From NCBI GenBank assembly GCA_030615865.1, contig JAUWYK010000093.1, positions 1 through 5,792 on the forward strand: a stretch of 5,792 bases of DNA, in the 5' to 3' direction. The translations under genes were made by a program, and so were the position numbers. Source of the DNA: Dehalococcoidia bacterium. Lineage in GTDB: Bacteria > Chloroflexota > Dehalococcoidia > Dehalococcoidales > JAUWYK01. Of the stretch, positions 1-5,651 are shown one piece after another (positions within the stretch are counted from its first letter, which is position 1; every line of letters begins with the position of its first letter). Below the pieces are notes generated by a model. It was not told where the DNA came from. It was given only the letters and a program-made list of their open reading frames with translations, and did not search any database.

Positions 1-423
1 TTGCGGATTGAATGGGTGTCTGCTTCTGAAGGAATTCGTTTTGCCGAAATTGTTACCAACTTCACCAAGCAGCTAAAGGAGTTAGGACCTCTTGGGATAG
101 GCGAAGGAAAAGATCTAGAGCAGTTAAAACTAGATCTTGAAACAGTTGAAAGTTATGTCCGCAAGAAGCTAACCTCATACTATATTGAGCCGGATAAGTG
201 CCAAGCCTGCATGATTTGCCTTAGGAAATGCCCTGTAGAGGCGATCATAGGTGGCAAGAATCAGATCCATGTCATCGACCAAGAGAAATGCATAGGGTGC
301 GGAATTTGCTCTCAAAATTGTCCCCCTCGCTTTGGCGCGGTAAAAAGGATTCTTGCTGAGCCAGTTCCTCCCCCTATCCCCGAGGAGGCAAGAATTATAG
401 CCAGAGAGGGTGAAGAAAGATAA
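1..423 (+). CDS. MvhD-like C-terminal domain fused to a 2x[4Fe-4S] ferredoxin (3' part of gene)
   Basis: This is the C-terminal 140 residues of a larger protein; the frame is open at the window edge, so the TTG at base 1 is read as an internal Leu and not as a start. Residues 1-35 (IEWVSASEG, FAEIVTNFTKQLKELGP) resemble the tail of the MvhD/FlpD family, the [2Fe-2S] subunit that links hydrogenase or formate dehydrogenase to heterodisulfide reductase HdrA. A short helical linker follows. Two CX2CX2CX3CP motifs (Cys 67/70/73/77 and 97/100/103/107) should each bind a [4Fe-4S] cluster. The YYIEPDKC and HVIDQEKC phrases resemble the C-terminal ferredoxin of NuoF/HydB-like subunits. The tail is Pro/Glu-rich. 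The likely role is cytosolic electron transfer in an Hdr-type complex. The missing N-terminal part could be MvhD alone or an HdrA-MvhD fusion. The EMR gene starts 91 bases downstream on the same strand. Confidence 0.8.
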   Translation: MRIEWVSASEGIRFAEIVTNFTKQLKELGPLGIGEGKDLEQLKLDLETVESYVRKKLTSYYIEPDKCQACMICLRKCPVEAIIGGKNQIHVIDQEKCIGCGICSQNCPPRFGAVKRILAEPVPPPIPEEARIIAREGEER

Positions 424-503
424 AGAAGGAAATTTAGGGCTTAGGTGGCAAGGCTAAAAGCCAAAGTAAAAGTTCTTTGTTTCGTCCACTCTAGCCCCAC
501 CAT

Positions 504-509
504 AGGAGG
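504..509 (+). promoter_or_regulatory. Shine-Dalgarno that decides the EMR start
   Basis: AGGAGG at 504-509 is a near-perfect Shine-Dalgarno. An in-frame GTG at 509-511 overlaps this motif and cannot be served by it. The next in-frame GTG, at 515-517, lies 5 bases after it and is the sensible start. Confidence 0.75.
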
Positions 510-514
510 TGAAC

Positions 515-2548
515 GTGTCGCCGGTTAGCGCAACCTATTGGGGCATACCGGGCTATGTCATTTTCTGGGTCTTGTTCGCCATCGCTGCCGGCTTATTTGC
601 GCAGAGGCTTTATTTCCTCTTTCGCCTCATGCGTCTGGGGAAGCAGGAGAACCGCTTCGACAGAATAGGGCAGAGAATCAAGACTATGCTGGTCGAGGTT
701 ATCCCTCAGTGGTGCAACCTGAAAACCGTCACTCGAAAGGACCTGGCCGGGATAGGACACGCTCTGTTATTCTGGGGCTTCAGCCTGTTCCTCATAAGTT
801 ACATCATCTTTATTGGCTTGGCTGGAGGCTTTGGCATTTCCCCGGTGATTGAGCGCACCACCTTTGAGATAGGCTATTCTTCCATCCTAGATATTGCCGG
901 GGTGCTGGTAACCGTAGCCCTAATCTTGGCAGCTATCAGGCGTTATGTCATAAGACCGCAGAGACTGGAGGCAACTGCTGAAGCCGCCATCATTTTGATT
1001 CTGGTTTTTGTCCTTATGGTGCTCAATGTTTCCGTCGTAGGCTTTGGCTATGCTGCCCATAATGTTGGCGCCTCCTGGCCCCCCCTGGGGGCAGCTCTGG
1101 CTGGTTTCCTTAGCGGAACCGGCCTTCCACAAGGCACACTGGAGGCAGCCTACCAGGGAGTGTGGTGGCTGCACTACGCGCTGATCCTCGGCTTTATGGT
1201 CTATATTCCCCGCTCCAAGCACCTGCACATTCTTGCCTCCCCCTTCAATATCCTCTTCAAACCACTGGGACCTAAAGTGGTGCTTGAGCCCATCCCTCTT
1301 GAAGAGACGGAGACCTTTGGCGTATCGAAGATTCAGGACTTTACCTGGAAGGACTTGCTTGACCTTTATGCCTGTGCCGTGTGCGGTCGGTGCCATGCCA
1401 ATTGTCCCGCCCAGCTTAGTGGCAAGTCCCTCTCGCCCAGAGAGGTAATTCTGAACTTGAAAGAGCATTTGCTGGAGGCGGGCCCTGGATTGCTTGCCGG
1501 TAAGGCGGAGGCATCTTCGGAAAGCCGGGCCAAGACTATGATCGGTGATGTGGTAACCGAGGAGGAGATCTGGGCCTGTACCACCTGTGGTGCCTGCCAA
1601 GAGGAATGCCCGGTCAATGTAGAACACATACGCAAGATAATCGACCTCAGGCGAAATCTGGTGCTGGCGCAAAGTAAGATGCCAGAAAGTGCCCAGCTTA
1701 TGCTCAGAAATATGCAGTCAAGAGGACACCCATGGGCTGGAGTCCAGTCGCTGAGGTTGAGGGGCGATTGGACAAGTGGTCTGGAACTCAAAATATTGGC
1801 TGAAGGTGATAACGCTAATACCCTATTCTGGGTAGGTTGCACTGGGGCTCTTATTGAGCGTAATGTCGAAGCTACTCTTTCCATGACGAGGGTGCTGAAA
1901 GCGGCTGGAGTCGATTTCGGGGTATTAGGTGATGCCGAGACTTGCTGTGGTGACCCGGCACGAAGAGCAGGGTATGAGTTCCAGTTCCAGATTATGGCGG
2001 AGCAAAATATTGGAACTTTCAAAAGCCACAACATTAAAGAGATTGTTACCTCCTGTCCCCACTGCTATAATACCATTAAGAATGAGTACCCCAGGTTCGG
2101 CGGCGATTTCAAGGTGGTTCACTATACCCAGCTAATCGCTGATTTAATCAGGCAGGGCAAATTGAAACTTACCAACGAGCTGAATTCTATACTCACCTAT
2201 CATGACCCCTGCTATTTAGGCCGTTATAACAGCGTATATCTGGAGCCACGCCGGATATTGCAAGCTATCCCCAAGACAAAGCTTGAGGAAATGGAACGCT
2301 CGCGAAACAAGAGCTTTTGCTGCGGCGGCGGTGGTGGACTCATGTGGATAGAAGAACAGCCCGGTACAACAAAGATTAATCAAATGCGTATTGAAGACGT
2401 TCTCAAGACTGGGGCTGATACTGTAGTGACTGCCTGCCCTTATTGTTTACAGATGTTCGAGGAGAGCATCGAACATAAAGATATTAAGGACTCGTTGAAG
2501 GCAAGAGACCTTGTTGAACTAGTTGAAGCAGCAATGAAGCAGTCTTAA
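515..2548 (+). CDS. ETF:(mena)quinone oxidoreductase, HdrDE-like membrane Fe-S protein
   Basis: This 677-residue protein is predicted to pass electrons from reduced EtfAB to the quinone pool. The N-terminal membrane part has hydrophobic segments near residues 9-29, 78-103, 122-140, 157-178 and 216-231, as in NarI/HdrE-type cytochrome b. His 82, 220, 236 and 238 are candidate heme ligands (inference). A ferredoxin-like domain follows, with CX2CX2CX3CP at Cys 287/290/293/297 and 355/358/361/365. The C-terminal half has two CCG domains: Cys 442, 477-478, 514, 517 (CX34CCX35CX2C) and Cys 566, 602-603, 641, 644 (CX35CCX37CX2C), the second containing CCGGGGG. In HdrB/HdrD this motif binds noncubane [4Fe-4S] clusters. 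The architecture together with the etfBA genes next door matches EMR of syntrophic and sulfate- or metal-reducing anaerobes rather than a true CoM-S-S-CoB reductase. It starts at GTG 515 because of the upstream Shine-Dalgarno. The EtfB gene starts 16 bases after the stop. Confidence 0.88.
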   Translation: MSPVSATYWGIPGYVIFWVLFAIAAGLFAQRLYFLFRLMRLGKQENRFDRIGQRIKTMLVEVIPQWCNLKTVTRKDLAGIGHALLFWGFSLFLISYIIFIGLAGGFGISPVIERTTFEIGYSSILDIAGVLVTVALILAAIRRYVIRPQRLEATAEAAIILILVFVLMVLNVSVVGFGYAAHNVGASWPPLGAALAGFLSGTGLPQGTLEAAYQGVWWLHYALILGFMVYIPRSKHLHILASPFNILFKPLGPKVVLEPIPLEETETFGVSKIQDFTWKDLLDLYACAVCGRCHANCPAQLSGKSLSPREVILNLKEHLLEAGPGLLAGKAEASSESRAKTMIGDVVTEEEIWACTTCGACQEECPVNVEHIRKIIDLRRNLVLAQSKMPESAQLMLRNMQSRGHPWAGVQSLRLRGDWTSGLELKILAEGDNANTLFWVGCTGALIERNVEATLSMTRVLKAAGVDFGVLGDAETCCGDPARRAGYEFQFQIMAEQNIGTFKSHNIKEIVTSCPHCYNTIKNEYPRFGGDFKVVHYTQLIADLIRQGKLKLTNELNSILTYHDPCYLGRYNSVYLEPRRILQAIPKTKLEEMERSRNKSFCCGGGGGLMWIEEQPGTTKINQMRIEDVLKTGADTVVTACPYCLQMFEESIEHKDIKDSLKARDLVELVEAAMKQS

Positions 2549-2564
2549 TTAGGAGAGGAGTAGT

Positions 2565-3359
2565 ATGCATACTATCGTCTGTGTTAAACAAGTACTTGAC
2601 CCCGAGATACCACCGGCCAAATTCAAGATTGACCCCGAGGCGAAAAAGGTTATTCCTCCCCCCGGAGTGCCGCCTGTGATAAGCGTATTTGATGAACGAG
2701 CAGTTGAGGCAGCATGCCGGCTCAAAGATAAACAAGGCGGCAAAATAACAGTGATAAGCATGGGGCCAGGGAAAGTTTCTGACGTGGTAAAGCACGCCAT
2801 ATCTATGGGGGCCGACGAAGGATTTGTTCTCCAGGATGAAGCCTTCGAAAGCTTGGATAGCTTTGGTATTGCTTATGTCTTGGGGAAAGCTATCCAGAAA
2901 ATTGGCGGGTATGACCTGGTTCTGTGTGGCCGACAGTCCGCTGACTGGGGCAGTGGTCAGGTTGGCTCTATTCTGGCCGAAATACTTGGCATCCCTGTAG
3001 TTACCCTCGCCTGTGATATCGAGGCAGTGGACAAGAAGCTTAGGGTAAAGAGGATAGTGAAGGATGGCTATGAAGTACTGGAAGCTCCTATGCCAAGCCT
3101 GGTTACCGTCAGCAGTGAGCTTGGTCTACCTCGTCTTCCCGCTGGAATGCGCATCATGATTGCTGCCCACAAGCAGGTTCCGGTCTGGACGGCGCAGGAT
3201 ATCGGGGCTGAGTCCTCGCAGTTGGACAAGGCTAACGCCCATACCGAGGTCACCAGTCTCTCTGTGCCGACCCGAAAGACCGAGTGTGAGATAATTACCG
3301 GGGATACTCCTAGCGAAGCTGCCGCCAATCTAGCCTCAAAGCTTGTTAAGCTGATATGA
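2565..3359 (+). CDS. etfB: Electron transfer flavoprotein subunit beta (EtfB/FixA family)
   Basis: This 264-residue protein has the normal length for EtfB. It forms the soluble ETF heterodimer with EtfA, taking electrons from acyl-CoA dehydrogenases or similar flavoenzymes and delivering them to the membrane oxidoreductase encoded just upstream. Family marks are VKQV at residues 7-10, MGPG at 66-69, GADEGFVLQD at 82-91, the nucleotide loop CGRQSADWGSGQVG at 121-134, and the ETF-beta signature region 173-192 (EAPMPSLVTV, ELGLPRLP). The nucleotide loop departs from the common DGDTxQVGP form: Trp128 and Gly129 replace acidic residues, and Ser follows QVG. Whether it binds AMP as in canonical ETFs or NAD/FAD as in bifurcating ones cannot be settled here. 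The ATG start has purine-rich AGGAGAGGAG just upstream (2551-2560). The EtfA start lies 25 bases downstream. Confidence 0.95.
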   Translation: MHTIVCVKQVLDPEIPPAKFKIDPEAKKVIPPPGVPPVISVFDERAVEAACRLKDKQGGKITVISMGPGKVSDVVKHAISMGADEGFVLQDEAFESLDSFGIAYVLGKAIQKIGGYDLVLCGRQSADWGSGQVGSILAEILGIPVVTLACDIEAVDKKLRVKRIVKDGYEVLEAPMPSLVTVSSELGLPRLPAGMRIMIAAHKQVPVWTAQDIGAESSQLDKANAHTEVTSLSVPTRKTECEIITGDTPSEAAANLASKLVKLI

Positions 3360-3372
3360 TTATGGAATGAAC

Positions 3373-3377
3373 GGAGG
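3373..3377 (+). promoter_or_regulatory. Shine-Dalgarno that decides the etfA start
   Basis: GGAGG at 3373-3377 lies 7 bases before ATG 3385. The in-frame ATG at 3367 lies upstream of this motif, has only TATGGA before it, and would add six residues (MNGGHS) not expected in EtfA. The start at 3385 is therefore preferred. Confidence 0.75.
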
Positions 3378-3384
3378 ACATTCA

Positions 3385-4386
3385 ATGGATAGTCATAAAG
3401 GTGTTTTGGTTTGTGGTGAGATCGCTGAAGGGAAACTAGCGCCAATTACTATAGAACTCCTTGGAGTCGGAAGAAAGCTCGCCAATGAACTGGGCGAGGA
3501 CTTAAGCGCCCTATTGATGGGTAGCAAAACAGGTGGCTTGGGTCAGGAGGCAATCGCCTATGGGGCTGACAAAGTCTATGTTGCTGAAGACAGTCTCCTG
3601 GATAATTATAACTCCGATGCCTACACTCAGGTAGCGGCTGACCTTTGCCTGAAAGTGCTTCCTTCTATTATGCTTCTTGGCCATACTGATGTCGGTTGTG
3701 ATTTAGCTCCGCGACTAAATGGTCGCTTAGGGGGTGGGCTCGCTATGGATTGCTTGGCGTTATCCGTTGACCCGGCGACCAAGCTCCTGGTCTCGACTAG
3801 GCCTGTCTTTGGTGGTAACGCCCACGCCGAGGTGGTATCAAGGTCTGCCCGCCCTCAGATGGCTACTCTAAGACTGAAAATAGTGCCGCCAGCAGAGCGC
3901 AATGACTCTCGGCAAGGTAAGGTTATTCTTGTAGAAGGCAAGATCGACCCTTCGGTGCTTAAAGTCAAGGTTGTCGATCGGATAAAAGAGGAGGTGGAAG
4001 GGGTGAAGCTGGAAGACGCTGAGGTAGTCATTAGCGGTGGGCGTGGCATAGGCAGTGCTCAAAACTTCGGGATGCTCCGGGAGCTAGCTCGCGTTCTGGG
4101 TGGCGCTGTTGGTGCTACTAGGCCTGCCTGTGACGAGGGTTGGGCGCCGATGCCGCTCCAGGTGGGCCAGACCGGAAAGGTGGTCAGCCCTAAACTATAC
4201 ATAGCCGTAGCTCTCTCTGGCGCCATACAGCATATCGGTGGCTGTTTGGGATCAAAATACATTGTGGCTATAAATAAGGATAATGAGGCTAATATCTTCA
4301 GCGTAGCCCACTTCGGTATCGTCGCGGATTATAAAGAAGTCTTACCTGCTCTGACCGCGAAATTCAAGGAGCTACTATCAGCATAA
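3385..4386 (+). CDS. etfA: Electron transfer flavoprotein subunit alpha (EtfA/FixB family)
   Basis: This 333-residue protein is the FAD-carrying partner of EtfB. The N-terminal half (KGVLVCGEI at residues 5-13; GADKVYVAEDS at 60-70) is the variable nucleotide-fold domain. The C-terminal half is the conserved FAD domain: GGRGIGSAQNF at 218-228, GATRPACDEGW at 243-253, QVGQTGK at 259-265, SGAIQHIGG at 278-286 and NKDNEANIF near 297-305. Arg246, Thr263 and His283 keep the 17- and 20-residue spacing of the flavin-contacting Arg/Thr/His of human ETF-alpha (numbering from memory), so FAD binding looks intact. There is no extra N-terminal ferredoxin domain, unlike some anaerobe EtfA proteins. It starts at ATG 3385 behind GGAGG. 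It is the last clear gene of the operon, and no strong intrinsic terminator directly follows it. Confidence 0.95.
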   Translation: MDSHKGVLVCGEIAEGKLAPITIELLGVGRKLANELGEDLSALLMGSKTGGLGQEAIAYGADKVYVAEDSLLDNYNSDAYTQVAADLCLKVLPSIMLLGHTDVGCDLAPRLNGRLGGGLAMDCLALSVDPATKLLVSTRPVFGGNAHAEVVSRSARPQMATLRLKIVPPAERNDSRQGKVILVEGKIDPSVLKVKVVDRIKEEVEGVKLEDAEVVISGGRGIGSAQNFGMLRELARVLGGAVGATRPACDEGWAPMPLQVGQTGKVVSPKLYIAVALSGAIQHIGGCLGSKYIVAINKDNEANIFSVAHFGIVADYKEVLPALTAKFKELLSA

Positions 4387-4587
4387 GCCGCGGATTTGCC
4401 AGAACCCTGGAGAAAAGGAGGCGTTGGCACAGTCAGGCATTGACATGAAAGTCAGGAACAGTATATGTTATAGCCCACTGCGATAAGAAACACAGGCACA
4501 ATAATACTAGTTTTGTAATGCTTCAGTCGTTTTCGGACAAACCTCCCATACGGAAGAATGGTTTAACCGGGCAAGAAGGCTGAATTT

Positions 4588-4728
4588 CTATTTGCGAGGA
4601 TTTAAATACTTATTTATATTGCAGAAATAGTAGTTTGCCTCGTTCAATGTTAGAACCCTAGAATGTTCCGCATAGATATCCAAGCCCCTCTCTGCCTCAA
4701 AACCCCGCTTATTTATTCTAATAATCTC
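4588..4728 (-). pseudogene. Possible degraded gene remnant (C-terminal fragment)
   Basis: On the minus strand 46 codons read open to a TAG at 4588-4590. The composition looks protein-like (GFEAERGLDIYAEHSRV near the middle, ending YLNPRK). There is no ATG, and a TGA lies immediately upstream (4729-4731), so it cannot be expressed as it stands. I do not recognise the family. It could be the tail of a gene broken by insertion or decay, or a chance open stretch; the latter is quite possible at this length. Confidence 0.15.
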
Positions 4729-4813
4729 TCATGCTGGAGGTTATTGCTCTTCCATTTTTGATTGCGACTCCTAGACCGGTAGGGAGAGACAGACCAGCTA
4801 GGTTATCACATAT

Positions 4814-4832
4814 AACAAAAGAGGCTTTTGTT
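4814..4832. terminator. AT-rich hairpin, possible weak terminator
   Basis: AACAAAAG (4814-4821) and CTTTTGTT (4825-4832) are perfect inverted repeats with a 3-base loop. The + strand continues TAATACTT, so the T-tract is short, and the stem has only two G-C pairs. It could end readthrough from the etf operon, but it lies over 400 bases after etfA and is weak. Confidence 0.25.
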
Positions 4833-4878
4833 TAATACTTGCTTGATTTGTTACCTCATTACACAATGTGACGGAACG

Positions 4879-4978
4879 TTCAATTTGCAGGAAACAGGGG
4901 CCCGTCTTTCTTGGATGGTTCGAGTCCTCTTAAGCCCGCCAAAGGGGACGAAACCTAGAACTTCCTGCAAACCTTGAA
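4879..4978. repeat. Imperfect inverted repeat able to form a ~100-base stem-loop
   Basis: The outer arms are TTTGCAGGAA (4884-4893) and TTCCTGCAAA (4962-4971), a perfect 10-bp match. They extend by TTCAA (4879-4883) against TTGAA (4974-4978) after a 2-base bulge. Inside, GTCCTCTT (4924-4931) pairs with AAGGGGAC (4942-4949) with one G-T pair, and GGTT (4917-4920) with AACC (4952-4955). The left side keeps an unpaired bulge containing GGGCCC (4898-4903). The fold could be a small structured RNA, a recombinase-related DNA fold or the remains of a small element. I do not recognise a known RNA family. The tRNA-3'-like segment lies within it. Confidence 0.45.
4917..4941 (+). other. tRNA 3'-end-like fragment, possible attachment-site remnant
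   Basis: GGTTCGAGTCC at 4917-4927 is a textbook TPsiC loop with its flanking pairs. Counting on with tRNA geometry, 61-65 is CCTCT, the 3' acceptor strand is TAAGCCC (4931-4937), the discriminator is G4938 and CCA falls exactly at 4939-4941. The 5' side of the T-stem does not pair fully (4914-4916 mismatched), and no GGGCTTA acceptor strand or D/anticodon arms lie upstream, so this is not a functional tRNA. Integrases that use tRNA genes leave such 3' fragments at one junction of the element. An integrase gene starts about 710 bases downstream, which makes an att remnant a reasonable inference. Confidence 0.45.
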
Positions 4979-4984
4979 GTGAAC

Positions 4985-5009
4985 GGGTCTGGTTGAGGAA
5001 GACTTTTTT
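4985..5009 (+). terminator. Weak terminator-like hairpin with T6
   Basis: GGGTCT (4985-4990) can pair with AGACTT (5000-5005), using two G-T pairs, and a run of six T covers 5004-5009. The stem is short and the loop is 9 bases, so function is doubtful. Its place just after the long inverted repeat would fit the end of a small RNA transcript. Confidence 0.2.
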
Positions 5010-5097
5010 AGTAACCTTTGTTTAGCCGGGAGGGAAAGGTGGACTCCAAACCTGTTGGGTAGCAGTCACATCGTAAGCTCTGTAGCTTAGCCACCGG

Positions 5098-5604
5098 TTG
5101 GCCGCTTGCAATGCATGCCTCAATACTCTTGAAAAGCTCCGATCAAATGCTCAAAAGATAGTAACGAGTATCCTTAGTAATCAAGAACTGAAGGTAAGGG
5201 ACGAGATTAAAAAGAGTGGTGCTGGAGAAGCTGCGATTGAAGACATGGCAAAGGGAGTGGTCGAGGCTCTATGGAGAGGAATCCACGACGGTGAACCTGA
5301 GAAAAGCCATAATCTCATACGAACTAAGGCAACCAAAGAGGGGAGTACTCAAGTCCTTTTCGGTGAATCAGCTTCAATTACGATGATTGAATTGGTGGAT
5401 AACAATCTTGCTAAAGAGGTGGAAAGAGTCTGCAAATGGACAACCAAGAACCTATATATTGAGTGGAAAGAGACTTTGGTTGATCCGCTTAGAAATGGTT
5501 TTGACACTATGAAAAAAGCAACCGAGGAACTTGACAAAATGTTAAACCCGCTTATCCTACGCCCTATGATACTTCGCACTCGGTGTGAGCTATGTCCTGC
5601 ATAG
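5098..5604 (+). CDS. Hypothetical protein, possibly 5'-truncated
   Basis: This open frame of 168 codons begins at a TTG; an in-frame TAG lies at 5083-5085. No Shine-Dalgarno precedes the TTG, and the first in-frame ATG (5245, residue 50) also lacks a good one, so the start is uncertain and the 5' end of the gene may have been lost. The predicted product is soluble, charged and mostly helical, with a possible amphipathic or coiled-coil stretch at about residues 131-150. Cysteine pairs sit near both ends: CNAC (4/7) and CELC (163/166), which might bind a metal if the N-terminus is real. No signal peptide, membrane segment or known family is recognised. It ends 47 bases before the integrase gene and may belong to the same mobile element. 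Confidence 0.4.
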   Translation: MAACNACLNTLEKLRSNAQKIVTSILSNQELKVRDEIKKSGAGEAAIEDMAKGVVEALWRGIHDGEPEKSHNLIRTKATKEGSTQVLFGESASITMIELVDNNLAKEVERVCKWTTKNLYIEWKETLVDPLRNGFDTMKKATEELDKMLNPLILRPMILRTRCELCPA

Positions 5605-5651
5605 TTATAGATGAAAATATTATTATAAAGAAGTGAAGAAAGGAGAATAGG

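Larger units (their letters stand above)
4387..5097. other. 711-base stretch without a convincing gene
   Basis: Both strands are broken by frequent stops and nothing resembles a known protein. The stretch is visibly richer in A+T than the preceding operon. In order it holds a Shine-Dalgarno-like AAAAGGAGG without a usable start (4413-4421), a minus-strand protein-like open segment (4588-4728), an AT-rich hairpin (4814-4832), a long imperfect inverted repeat (4879-4978) with a tRNA 3'-end-like segment inside it (4917-4941), a weak terminator-like hairpin with six T (4985-5009), and a 6-bp hairpin, TAAGCT/AGCTTA, at 5074-5089. This mixture of remnants between a metabolic operon and an integrase is typical of an element boundary. 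Confidence 0.6.

Noticed and set aside
437..462. GGGCTTA (437-443) matching the acceptor strand expected for the tRNA fragment at 4917, plus a small GGCT-AAA-AGCC hairpin
   Set aside because: No D, anticodon or T arms follow, the 7-base match over 4 kb away is plausible by chance, and the 4-bp stem lacks a proper T-tract, so it is neither a tRNA nor a convincing terminator.
920..1672. 250-codon minus-strand open frame
   Set aside because: It lies wholly antisense to the EMR coding region, which has clear domains and Cys motifs. The minus frame has no recognisable domain or ribosome binding site.
1366..2034. 222-codon minus-strand open frame
   Set aside because: It is antisense to the EMR ferredoxin and first CCG domain. 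Its Ser/Pro/Leu-rich composition is typical of a shadow frame.
4731..4835. 34-codon + strand frame from ATG 4731
   Set aside because: It has no ribosome binding site, is short, overlaps the AT-rich hairpin and resembles no known small protein.
4860..5010. Integron attC, tmRNA or T-box interpretation of the structured region
   Set aside because: There are no RYYYAAC/GTTRRRY end boxes for attC, no GGATTCGACGGG or tag peptide for tmRNA, and no T-box core sequence.
5026..5050. RNase P-RNA-like phrase (GGGAGGGAAAGGTGGACTCC)
   Set aside because: The conserved GAGGAAAGTCC core is not matched exactly, and none of the other conserved RNase P RNA segments are found around it.
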